From NCBI GenBank assembly GCA_902524945.1, contig CABZFF010000004.1:22410-86409 (forward strand): a DNA stretch of 64,000 bases. Direction: 5' to 3'. The translations under genes and the position numbers were made by a program. Shown piece by piece: positions 55,305 through 63,726 of this stretch. Position 1 is the stretch's first letter. Each line of letters starts with the position of its first letter. The stretch comes from an uncultured Pelagibacteraceae bacterium (GTDB lineage Bacteria; Pseudomonadota; Alphaproteobacteria; Pelagibacterales; Pelagibacteraceae). The notes under the pieces are model-generated. The model did not search any database. It saw only the letters and a list, made by a program, of their open reading frames with translations, and was not told where the DNA came from.

Positions 55305-56144
55305 ATGAATTTATCATTAAACACTTTATACATTGTTTCAACTCCAATTGGAAATTTGGATGATATTACTTTACGTGCTATTAAAGTATTAGAAAATTCA
55401 GACATTATCTTATGCGAAGATACAAGGCGATCATTAAAGTTACTAAACCATCTTAAAATTGAAAAAAAATTAGTTTCCTACCATAAATTTAATGAAAAAA
55501 AACAAACTACATTAATGATAGAATACATTAAACGAGGCAAAATTTTGTCTTTAATTTCTGATGCTGGAACCCCAATGCTCTCAGATCCGGGAAAAATTCT
55601 TTTAAACGAATGTATAAAAAATAAAATAAATGTTACACCAGTTCCGGGAGCTTCATCCATAACTGCAGCAATGAGCGTCTCTGGATTTGATGATAAATTT
55701 TTGTTTTATGGTTTTTTACCTAAAACTGATAACGAACTTGAAAAAGTATTTAAAAAATTATCTAATTTCGATTTTTGCCAAGTATTTTTCGTCCCGGCGC
55801 AAAAAATAAACTTTTATTTAAAAAAAATTAAAATGTACTACCCGTCAAGAAATTTGATTATCGCAAAAGAAATGACAAAATTACACGAAAATTTTTATAG
55901 ACATGAGGTGAAAAGTCTAAAGACACTTAAAATACCTTTTAAAGGTGAAATTACACTTATTCTATCAATGGGCAAGATAAAATATCAATCTTTAAATAAG
56001 ACTAAAATTGTTAATAAAGTTAAAAAATTTTTAAAAAAATATAGCTTAAAAGATACTGTTGAATTAATTATGGAAACTGAAAAAGTAAGTAAAAAAGAAA
56101 TTTACCAATTGTGTTTAAATGTCAAAAACAAAAGTAATATTTAG
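55305..56144 (+). CDS. rsmI: 16S rRNA (cytidine-2'-O)-methyltransferase RsmI
   Basis: The track start at 55221 lies inside the divergent LppC gene; the family start is ATG 55305 ('MNLSLNTLYIVSTPIGNLDDITLRAIKVL'), giving 279 residues. 'DIILCEDTRRSLKLLNHL', 'LISDAGTPMLSDPG' and 'VTPVPGASSITAAMSVSGF' are diagnostic of this tetrapyrrole-methylase-fold enzyme that modifies C1402. yraN, which usually follows rsmI, is absent; instead the BON lipoprotein gene overlaps its end by 26 bases. Confidence 0.95.
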   Translation: MNLSLNTLYIVSTPIGNLDDITLRAIKVLENSDIILCEDTRRSLKLLNHLKIEKKLVSYHKFNEKKQTTLMIEYIKRGKILSLISDAGTPMLSDPGKILLNECIKNKINVTPVPGASSITAAMSVSGFDDKFLFYGFLPKTDNELEKVFKKLSNFDFCQVFFVPAQKINFYLKKIKMYYPSRNLIIAKEMTKLHENFYRHEVKSLKTLKIPFKGEITLILSMGKIKYQSLNKTKIVNKVKKFLKKYSLKDTVELIMETEKVSKKEIYQLCLNVKNKSNI

Positions 56145-56706
56145 TGTATTTTTAATATTTGTCTTAGTAGGCTGTTCATCAGTTGGAAGATTTGGAACGG
56201 GTGTTGACATAACTTTTGATCCTAGAACTATAGGGATGCAAATAGATGATACTATAATGCAAAAAAATTTATCAGCACGTCTTGCATTGAAAGAGAAAAA
56301 ATATTTCCTCACTATCCAATCAGAGGTTATAGATGGAAGAATTTTTTTATCAGGAAAAGTAGACAGACCTGAAGAAAAAATAAAAATAACAAAAATAGCC
56401 TGGGAAACAAAAGGAGTTCGTTCGGTAAAAAATGCAATTACCATTAGAGGTCAAAGTAATTTTAAATCAACTGCAAAAGATATTTTAATAACAAGTCAAC
56501 TCCGATCTGCTCTAATTTTTAATAAGAAAACTAAATCAAGAAATTACACGTTAGAGACAATTAATAGAAATATTTATATTTTTGGTATCGCAATGGACCA
56601 AGAAGAAAAAAAAGAAGTAGTCAATGAAGCTAACAAAATTTATGATGTTAAAGAAGTTTTCCCTTCAATTTATCTAGCTAATGAACTTAGTAGAAATAAA
56701 CTTTAA
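56119..56706 (+). CDS. BON-domain lipoprotein
   Basis: A 195-residue lipoprotein: signal 'KVIFSVFLIFVLVGCSSVG' has a good lipobox (LVGC). Two BON-type repeats follow: 'LKEKKYFLTIQSEVIDGRIFLSGKVDRPEEKIKITKIAWETKGVRSVKNAI' and a second around residues 115-190. Such proteins (DolP/YraP-like) bind anionic phospholipids and support outer-membrane integrity. The rsmI/lppC neighbourhood is the usual one for this gene. Its stop shares TTAA with convergent maeB. Confidence 0.88.
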   Translation: MSKTKVIFSVFLIFVLVGCSSVGRFGTGVDITFDPRTIGMQIDDTIMQKNLSARLALKEKKYFLTIQSEVIDGRIFLSGKVDRPEEKIKITKIAWETKGVRSVKNAITIRGQSNFKSTAKDILITSQLRSALIFNKKTKSRNYTLETINRNIYIFGIAMDQEEKKEVVNEANKIYDVKEVFPSIYLANELSRNKL

Positions 56707-58985
56707 TTATTGTAATCAATTACGTCAGATGAGTACGCCGCAATTGAAGCTAAGTTTAAAATTTCAGAGGTGCTGGCTCTCAAAGGCGCTACCTCGATTG
56801 GTGAACCTAAACCAATTAAAAGGGGTCCAATGAGTTTTCCGCCCCCAAAGACCTTCATAAGTTTTGTAGAAATTGCTGCACTGTGAAGTGCAGGCATGAT
56901 TAAAATATTCGCATTTCCAACAATCTTTGAAAAAGGATAAATCTCTTGATAAATAGGATTTAATGCTACATCAGGTTGCATCTCCCCATCAAAATCAAAA
57001 TCTACTTTTTCTTTTTTTAATAATTCAATAGCATTTCTAACGTGTTTGGTATTTTTTGAAATTGGCTTTCCAAAAGTTGAATGAGATAAGAAAGCTACCT
57101 TTGGATCAAAACCAAATAATCTAGCAACTCTCACACATGATTTTGAGACTTTAACTAATCTTTCTGGAGATGGAAAATCTTGAACATTTGTATCCGCAAC
57201 GAGTATTGTTTTTCCTTTCAAAGTAATCATAGTCATACCAAAAATTTCTTCTCCTGGTCGAGGATCTGTCACTTTTTTTAATTTTTCAATTGAAGCTGCA
57301 TAATGCCTTATATTTCCCGTCACCATTGCATCTGCATCTTTACATGCAATCATAGACGCACCCCAAGCAATCCGATCGTTTCTTACCAATCGATCCACAT
57401 CTCTTTCTAATTGCCCTTCTCTTTGAAGTCTTCTGTAAAGGTGTTTTGTATACTTCGCTCTTTTTTCTTTGTCTGTAGAGTTAACAACTTCTATTTTATA
57501 ATTCTCATCAAGCCCTATGTTTTTAAGTTGTTCCTTTATTCTTTTTTCAGCCCCTATTAAAATAGGAGTGCCCAATTTGTTTCTTCCAAACTCTATAGCT
57601 GCTTTAAGCATATTTTCATCTTCCCCTTCAGCAAAAATTACTCTTTTAGGATTTTTTCTTACTTTTGCATTAATACCTTGCATTAATGACATTGTTGGAT
57701 CAAGCCTGTTAGTTAGTTCATCTTTATATATTTCCAAGTCTTTAATATTTTTTCTTGCCACTCCACTCTTCATTGCAGCATCAGCTACTGCAGCAGGAAT
57801 TACACTGATTAATCTTGGATCAAAAGTTGAAGGTATTATATATTCTTTACCATATCTTGGTCGATCCCCTCCATATGCGGAAACAACTTCATCAGGAACA
57901 TTTTCGCGTGCAAGAAGAGCTATAGCTTTCGCGGCTGCTATTTTCATTTCTTCATTTATTTCTTTAGCTCTAACATCGAGAGCTCCTCTGAAAATATATG
58001 GAAAGCCAATCAAATTATTAACTTGATTAGGATAATCAGATCTTCCAGTTGCAATTATTGCGTCAGACCTTACTTCTTGAATTAATTCAGGTTTTATTTC
58101 TGGATCAGGATTTGCACAAGCAAAAATAATTGGGTTTTTTGCCATTGATTTAATCATATTTTTTGAAACAACGTCTTTGGCTGACAAACCTAAGAAAACG
58201 TCTGCGCCTTTTATTGCTTCGTCTAAAGTTCTTAGTTTAGTATCAGTTGCAAATGCTGATTTAAACTGATCAATGTTTTTACGTCCTTTATAAATAACCC
58301 CTTTGCTATCACACATTATAATATTTTCATTTTTAACTCCTGAACTTTTAAATAAGTTTGCACAAGCTTGAGCCGAAGCCCCAGCACCGTTAACAACAAT
58401 TTTTACTTTATCAATTTTCTTTTTTGAAATATTTAGAGCATTAATAAGAGCAGCAGTAGTAATAATCGCAGTTCCGTGTTGATCGTCATGAAAAATAGGA
58501 ATATCTAAAAGTTCTTTCAACTTTTGTTCGATTATAAAACAATCTGGAGCAGCAATATCCTCTAGGTTTATCCCTCCAAAAGTCCCTCCAATATTTTTAA
58601 TTGTTTCTATAATTGATTCAGGATTGTTATTATTAATTTCAATATCTATCGAATCTATATCTGCAAATCTTTTAAATAACACAGATTTTCCTTCCATAAC
58701 AGGTTTTGATGCTAAAGACCCAAGATTTCCTAGACCTAAGATTGCGGATCCATTACTTATGACCGCAACTAAATTCCCTTTACTTGTGTAGTCGTAAGCA
58801 AGATCCGGGTTTTTTGCAATTTCTTTAACTGGTGCTGCTACACCTGGAGAATATGCTAGTGAGAGATCTCTTTTAGTTGTGAGAGGTTTACTTGAACTTA
58901 TCTCAATTTTGCCTGACTTTCCCTTTATATGAAAATCAAGTGCTTCTTTATCTGAATAATGATCGATCTCTGTTTTCTTTGGCAT
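56703..58985 (-). CDS. maeB: NADP-dependent malic enzyme with phosphotransacetylase-like domain
   Basis: A 760-residue two-domain protein. The malic enzyme part (~1-430) has 'LSLAYSPGVAAPVKEIAKNPDLAYDYTSKGNLVAVISNGSAILGLGNLG' and 'IPIFHDDQHGTAIITTAALINAL'. The C-terminal part (~440-760) is phosphate-acetyltransferase-like ('RVIFAEGEDENMLKAA', 'ADAMVTGNIRHYA'), which in MaeB proteins is regulatory rather than catalytic. It decarboxylates malate to pyruvate with NADPH formation, linking TCA intermediates to acetyl-CoA. Length is typical. Confidence 0.96.
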   Translation of the reverse strand: MPKKTEIDHYSDKEALDFHIKGKSGKIEISSSKPLTTKRDLSLAYSPGVAAPVKEIAKNPDLAYDYTSKGNLVAVISNGSAILGLGNLGSLASKPVMEGKSVLFKRFADIDSIDIEINNNNPESIIETIKNIGGTFGGINLEDIAAPDCFIIEQKLKELLDIPIFHDDQHGTAIITTAALINALNISKKKIDKVKIVVNGAGASAQACANLFKSSGVKNENIIMCDSKGVIYKGRKNIDQFKSAFATDTKLRTLDEAIKGADVFLGLSAKDVVSKNMIKSMAKNPIIFACANPDPEIKPELIQEVRSDAIIATGRSDYPNQVNNLIGFPYIFRGALDVRAKEINEEMKIAAAKAIALLARENVPDEVVSAYGGDRPRYGKEYIIPSTFDPRLISVIPAAVADAAMKSGVARKNIKDLEIYKDELTNRLDPTMSLMQGINAKVRKNPKRVIFAEGEDENMLKAAIEFGRNKLGTPILIGAEKRIKEQLKNIGLDENYKIEVVNSTDKEKRAKYTKHLYRRLQREGQLERDVDRLVRNDRIAWGASMIACKDADAMVTGNIRHYAASIEKLKKVTDPRPGEEIFGMTMITLKGKTILVADTNVQDFPSPERLVKVSKSCVRVARLFGFDPKVAFLSHSTFGKPISKNTKHVRNAIELLKKEKVDFDFDGEMQPDVALNPIYQEIYPFSKIVGNANILIMPALHSAAISTKLMKVFGGGKLIGPLLIGLGSPIEVAPLRASTSEILNLASIAAYSSDVIDYNN

Positions 58986-59054
58986 TTTATTTTATGAGTA
59001 TGTAATATAAAGAAAATTAATTCACTATAAATTTATGGCTTAATTTAGATTTCT

Positions 59055-60581
59055 ATGAACTTACTATCTTCAGCTTCTATATTCAGTTTTTTTACAATAA
59101 TTAGTAGGATTTTAGGCTACTTAAGAGACATATTAATAGCAATATTTTTAGGAGCTTCAATTTCTGCTGATGCCTTCTTTGTCGCCTTTAGATTACCTAA
59201 TACTTTCAGACGACTTTTTGCTGAAGGAACTTTCAATGCTGCCTTCATTCCTAGTTACACTTCTGCTCATTTGAAAAGCCGGAAAGAAGGAAAAAAATTT
59301 GCTGATGATGTTTTAAGTCTCCTTTTATTAATTTTACTTTTCATAGTCACACTTGTTGAAATATTTACTCCTTATTTGGTTTATTTAATCGCTCCAGGAT
59401 TTGTAGATGATAATATTAAGTTCAATCTAGCGGTAGAGTTTACTAGAATTATTTTCCCCTTTTTATTATTTGTAAGTTTATCTTCATTTTTTTCAGGTAT
59501 TCTAAATTCAAATGATAAATTTGCAGCCGCTGCTGCTGCACCAATCATTTTGAATATAATTTTGATAATTAGTATTTTAATTTCATATTTTCAGAGTTTA
59601 AATATTGCTAAACATCTGTCCTATGGTGTCACGCTTGCAGGAGTTTTGCAGTTGATATTCTTAATTTTTTTCACCTTGAAGTTTTATAAACCAAATATTA
59701 AATTTAATTTTAAAATTACCAGTAAAGTAAAATTTTTCTTCAAAAAACTTTTACCAAGTGTCTTCTCATCTGGCGTTACACAAATTAATATTTTGGTAGG
59801 TACAATTATTGCTTCATTTCAGTCTGGAGCAGTTTCTTACTTGTACTATGCAGATAGAGTGTATCAAATCAATCTAGCTATTGCGGGAATAGCTGTAGGA
59901 ACTGTTTCATTACCTGTGCTATCAAAAGCATTTCAATCGAAAAATTACTCTAAAATTGCAAACATACAGAATAAGTCTTTACAATTATCTTTACTATTAT
60001 CAGTACCTGCCAGTTTAGGATTAATTATTGCTTCAGAAGAAATAGTTAATGGACTGTTTGGATATGGATCTTTTACCAATAAAGATGTTGAAATGACCTC
60101 AGACGCTTTGATGTTTTTTGGTTATGGAGTTATTGCATTTGCTTTAGTAAAAATTTTAGCTAATTTCTTCTTTGCAAGAGATAACACCACAACGCCATTT
60201 TACATTTCCTCATTTATTGTTTTTTTAAATGTAATAATAAGTATTAGTTTTTTTAGTAAAATTGGATTTTTAATTATTCCCATCGCAACCTCTATTTCAA
60301 CTTGGATAGGAGTATTAATATTTCTATATTTATTAGTGAAAAATAATTATTTATTTTTACAAAAAAAACTGTTTTATAACACTTTAAAAATTCTTATTTC
60401 ATCTTCAATTATGGCTTCCGTGCTCTTTTACTTTTTAAATAAATACTCAAGCTATTTTGAATATACAAGCTCATTAAAATCAGTTTATTTATTAATTATT
60501 GTAGGTTTCGTGGGAACTATTTATTTGTTATCTTGTTATATGTTTGGATTATTAAAAATAAAAAACTATAAAACAAATTAG
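59055..60581 (+). CDS. murJ: lipid II flippase MurJ
   Basis: A 508-residue membrane protein with about 14 helices of the MVF family. 'SIFSFFTIISRILGYLRDILIAIFLGASISADAFFVAFRLPNTFRRLFAEGTFNAAFIPSY' is the conserved N-terminus with the essential Arg residues; 'SYLYYADRVYQINLAIAGIAVGTVSLPVLS' is a mid-protein family motif. It moves lipid-linked peptidoglycan precursor across the inner membrane. It is directly followed by trpS with no gap, so they are probably co-transcribed. Confidence 0.96.
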   Translation: MNLLSSASIFSFFTIISRILGYLRDILIAIFLGASISADAFFVAFRLPNTFRRLFAEGTFNAAFIPSYTSAHLKSRKEGKKFADDVLSLLLLILLFIVTLVEIFTPYLVYLIAPGFVDDNIKFNLAVEFTRIIFPFLLFVSLSSFFSGILNSNDKFAAAAAAPIILNIILIISILISYFQSLNIAKHLSYGVTLAGVLQLIFLIFFTLKFYKPNIKFNFKITSKVKFFFKKLLPSVFSSGVTQINILVGTIIASFQSGAVSYLYYADRVYQINLAIAGIAVGTVSLPVLSKAFQSKNYSKIANIQNKSLQLSLLLSVPASLGLIIASEEIVNGLFGYGSFTNKDVEMTSDALMFFGYGVIAFALVKILANFFFARDNTTTPFYISSFIVFLNVIISISFFSKIGFLIIPIATSISTWIGVLIFLYLLVKNNYLFLQKKLFYNTLKILISSSIMASVLFYFLNKYSSYFEYTSSLKSVYLLIIVGFVGTIYLLSCYMFGLLKIKNYKTN

Positions 60582-61586
60582 ATGATTAAAAAAAAATTAG
60601 TATTTTCTGGAGTACAACCAACTGGTAATTTACATTTAGGTAATTACCTTGGAGCTTTAAAAAATTTTGTTGCACTTCAAAAAGAAATGAAATGTATTTA
60701 CTGTGTTGTAGATTTACATGCTATTACTACTTTTCAAAAACCTAATGATCTACAAAATAATGTTTTAGAAACTGTTGCCAGTTTCATATCCACAGGACTA
60801 GATCCAAATAAAAGTATAATATTCAATCAATCGTCGGTACCAGGACATACTGAATTAGCTTGGATTTTAAATTGTGTTTCAAGAATTGGTTGGTTAAATA
60901 GGATGACACAGTTTAAGGATAAAGCTGGCTCTGATAAAGAAAAAGCAAGTGTTGGATTATATATTTATCCTAATCTCATGGCAGCTGACATTTTACTTTA
61001 TAAATCAACTCATGTACCAGTCGGAGCAGACCAAAAACAACACTTAGAACTCTCAAGGGATATTGCTCAAAAATTTAATAACGATTTTAATTGTAAAGAT
61101 TTTTTTCCAATTCCTGAGCCTTTAATTCCAAAGAAAGTATCAAGGGTAATGAGCTTAAGAGATGGTACAAAAAAAATGAGTAAGTCAGAAGAATCAGATC
61201 TTTCAAGAATCAATTTGAAAGATAACGCAGATGAAATAATAAAAAAAATTAAAAGAGCTAAATCTGACTCCGAGCCTATTCCAGAAAATTTGAGCAATTT
61301 AGAAAAAAAACCTGAAGCTTTTAATTTAATAAATATTTATGCTGAAATGACTAAAAAAAATTTAGAAGCTGTGCTTAACGATGTAGCAGGCAAGGAGTAT
61401 TCATTTTTAAAAACAAAGTTATCAGAGGTCCTTATCAGTGAGATAGTTCCAATAGGCAAAGAAATTAGAAAACTTTTAGAGGATAAGGCTCACTTGATGC
61501 AAATTTTGAAAAAAGGCAAAGAAAAAGCCAATATTATTGCTGAGGAAAACTTAAAAAATATACGTGAAAAAGTGGGACTGATATAA
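60582..61586 (+). CDS. trpS: tryptophanyl-tRNA synthetase
   Basis: A 334-residue class-I synthetase. The HIGH-like motif is 'GVQPTGNLHLGNYLGALKNFV', 'QSSVPGHTELAWILNCVSRIGWLNRMTQFKDKAG' lines the substrate pocket, and the KMSKS motif is 'DGTKKMSKSEESDLSRI' near residue 200. All are normal. It begins right after the murJ stop and is followed by nfu after 12 bases, the murJ-trpS-nfu order found in many alphaproteobacteria. Confidence 0.98.
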   Translation: MIKKKLVFSGVQPTGNLHLGNYLGALKNFVALQKEMKCIYCVVDLHAITTFQKPNDLQNNVLETVASFISTGLDPNKSIIFNQSSVPGHTELAWILNCVSRIGWLNRMTQFKDKAGSDKEKASVGLYIYPNLMAADILLYKSTHVPVGADQKQHLELSRDIAQKFNNDFNCKDFFPIPEPLIPKKVSRVMSLRDGTKKMSKSEESDLSRINLKDNADEIIKKIKRAKSDSEPIPENLSNLEKKPEAFNLINIYAEMTKKNLEAVLNDVAGKEYSFLKTKLSEVLISEIVPIGKEIRKLLEDKAHLMQILKKGKEKANIIAEENLKNIREKVGLI

Positions 61587-61598
61587 TATAAATTTCTC

Positions 61599-62147
61599 AT
61601 GATACAAACTGAAACTACACCGAACCCAAATTCACTTAAATTTCTCTCAGAGAAAGTTATTTCTGCTATTGGAACGGAAGAGTTTCAAAAAAAAAAATCA
61701 AAAGATTTAACAAATTCATTTGTTAAGGAACTTTTAGAATTTAAAGGTGTTGAGCTAGTCCTTTTATCTAAGAATTTTCTATCAGTAAAAAAAAATGACG
61801 ATGTTACATGGAATGAATTAAAACCCATGGTCATTTCTCATTTAAACCACTATTTTGAAAATAATGACGAGCCGATTTTAAAAGAAAACATAAAATCTAA
61901 AGTTAACAATAATGAAAACGATGAAACAGTAAAAAAAATAATTGATGTTTTAGATACCAAAATTAGGCCCGCAGTGGCAAGGGATGGCGGAGACATAAAG
62001 TTCAAATCTTTTGAAAATGGTGTCGTTAAAGTGGAATTACAAGGAAGCTGTTCTGGCTGCCCAAGTTCTCTTATGACATTGAAACAAGGAGTTCAAAATC
62101 TTTTGAAACATTATGTTAAAGAGGTAAACTCCGTAGAGGCAAATTAA
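61599..62147 (+). CDS. nfu: NifU-like iron-sulfur cluster scaffold protein
   Basis: A 182-residue Nfu protein. The N-terminal Nfu_N domain shows 'IQTETTPNPNSLKFLSEKVI', and the C-terminal NifU domain 'IRPAVARDGGDIKFKSFENGVVKVELQGSCSGCPSSLMTLKQGVQNLLKHYV' has the CxxC cluster site. It carries 4Fe-4S clusters to target enzymes. The mitochondrial NFU1 has the same two-domain layout. It lies 3 bases before the glucosaminidase gene. Confidence 0.96.
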   Translation: MIQTETTPNPNSLKFLSEKVISAIGTEEFQKKKSKDLTNSFVKELLEFKGVELVLLSKNFLSVKKNDDVTWNELKPMVISHLNHYFENNDEPILKENIKSKVNNNENDETVKKIIDVLDTKIRPAVARDGGDIKFKSFENGVVKVELQGSCSGCPSSLMTLKQGVQNLLKHYVKEVNSVEAN

Positions 62148-62150
62148 ATT

Positions 62151-63725
62151 ATGAAAAAAAAATTAAGTTATAGAGATAAATTATTAGAATTAGCCTACAT
62201 CTATAACGTAAAAGAGATACAAGACTATACTAAAAACAAAAAAAACTTAACGACTGGCCAAATAGAATTAATTTTAAAAAAAAATAAGATCGTTATTCCA
62301 AAAGAATTTAAAACAAATTTTTTTAAAGAAAATTTTGTTAAACCTGTAACAAAATTAAAATCAGATATTATTAATTATAAAGAAGAAAAAATTAAAGATA
62401 AAAATAGATTTTTTAGAAGAGTCGAAAACTATAAATACGATACATCTAGAAAACTTAATCACGGTGTAAACAATTTGTGGAAGGGTGCTGGATCTGCTGG
62501 AATAAACTTTTTAAATGTTTTACCTAAATTAGGAACCACAGTTAAAAACTTTTTTGGTAATCTTTTCACTGATGTATTTAATTCAATTTATAATCAACAA
62601 ATTGATCAAAAAAGTGCAAGAAATGTAATTGTAGGCTTTTTTATAATTATTGGAGTCACGACTGCTATTTACTCTGGTTACAACGCTTACAAAAATTACG
62701 ATTTTTCAAGCAAAAAAATAGAAACAAAAAAACCAGAACCTAAAATTAAAAAAGAAACAAAAAAACCAGAACCTAAAATTAAAAAAGAAACAAAAAAACC
62801 AGAACCTAAAATTAAAAAAGAAACAAAAAAACCAGAACCTAAAATAAAAAACGAAACAAAAAAACCAGAACCTAAAATAAAAAAGGAAACTAAAAAACCT
62901 GAGCTTAAAGTAAAAAGAAACAATGTTGCGGAAGTAATTTTACCTGATTTAAATCTTAAAACAGAGACAGTTATTCAACTGTTTAAAGATGTAGATTATG
63001 ATCTTAGAACCGTAAGAAATGAAAAACTAGTAAAACCTATTTACTTTACACAGTTTCCAAGAGATCTAGACAACTTACAAAGCGTGCAACTAAAAAAAGA
63101 GACATTTATTAAAATTGTACTCCCTCTAATAGTTGCTGAAAATGAAAAAATACTCGACGACAGAGAAAAACTTAAAACATTAATAGAGAAAAAATTTACT
63201 ACTGATACTGAAAAACAATGGTTAAGACAAAAACTTTTGGAGTACAAAGTTAAGAAAAGTGATCTAAAAGAATTATTATTTAGGATGGATATGATACCTG
63301 TTTCTATTGCTCTCGCACAAGCGGCTAAAGAAAGTGGTTGGGGAACGTCAAGATTTGCTTTAGAGGGTAATGCTATTTTTGGTCAATGGACTTGGGATGG
63401 TCAAGGAATAGCTCCATTGAAGAGAGATGGAGACAAAAATCATAAAATTTTAAAGTTTCCAATCTTACGTGCATCAGTTAAAGCTTATAAAAATAACTTA
63501 AATACACATAAAAGTTATTTAAAATTCAGAGAGAAAAGAAATGAATTAAGAGAAAAGGATAAAAATATAACTGGCTTAGCTTTAACAAGCACACTCAAAA
63601 ATTATGCTCAAACAGGATCTGAATATACGAAGATATTAAATCAAATAATTACTCAAAATAGATTGTCAGATTTCGAATTAGTAAGATTAGTCAACTCTGT
63701 TAAGCAAATTGAATTAAACTCCTAA
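62151..63725 (+). CDS. Bax-like glucosaminidase-domain protein with Lys/Pro repeat linker
   Basis: A 524-residue protein. Residues ~1-155 are basic and cytosolic, one helix at ~161-180 ('ARNVIVGFFIIIGVTTAIYSGY') spans the membrane, and six 11-residue KKPEPKIKKET-type repeats (~191-256) form a likely periplasm-spanning linker. The C-terminal ~150 residues are an N-acetylglucosaminidase domain with 'IPVSIALAQAAKESGWGTSRFALEGNAIFGQWTW', the catalytic Glu lying in 'AKESGWG'. It should cleave peptidoglycan while anchored in the inner membrane. The large N-terminal cytosolic part is not recognised. Confidence 0.87.
   Translation: MKKKLSYRDKLLELAYIYNVKEIQDYTKNKKNLTTGQIELILKKNKIVIPKEFKTNFFKENFVKPVTKLKSDIINYKEEKIKDKNRFFRRVENYKYDTSRKLNHGVNNLWKGAGSAGINFLNVLPKLGTTVKNFFGNLFTDVFNSIYNQQIDQKSARNVIVGFFIIIGVTTAIYSGYNAYKNYDFSSKKIETKKPEPKIKKETKKPEPKIKKETKKPEPKIKKETKKPEPKIKNETKKPEPKIKKETKKPELKVKRNNVAEVILPDLNLKTETVIQLFKDVDYDLRTVRNEKLVKPIYFTQFPRDLDNLQSVQLKKETFIKIVLPLIVAENEKILDDREKLKTLIEKKFTTDTEKQWLRQKLLEYKVKKSDLKELLFRMDMIPVSIALAQAAKESGWGTSRFALEGNAIFGQWTWDGQGIAPLKRDGDKNHKILKFPILRASVKAYKNNLNTHKSYLKFREKRNELREKDKNITGLALTSTLKNYAQTGSEYTKILNQIITQNRLSDFELVRLVNSVKQIELNS
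62721..62918 (+). repeat. six 33-bp in-frame tandem repeats
   Basis: Units start at 62721, 62754, 62787, 62820, 62853 and 62886. The first three are identical in all 33 bases, the next two differ by a few bases, and the sixth is clearly diverged. Each encodes an 11-residue unit of the KKPEPKIKKET type. The identity of the first three points to recent expansion. Confidence 0.95.
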
Positions 63726-63726
63726 T

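Noticed and set aside
57517-58026. Plus-strand ORF of 169 residues opposite maeB
   Set aside because: Low-complexity antisense shadow of a strongly conserved malic enzyme domain; no start signal or family features.
62721-62918. Possible CRISPR-like array
   Set aside because: The 33-bp units are contiguous with no unique spacers and are in frame with a protein linker.
62696-62923. Minus-strand ORF with 'GSGFFVSFLIL' repeats
   Set aside because: It is the antisense shadow of the tandem repeat in the glucosaminidase gene.
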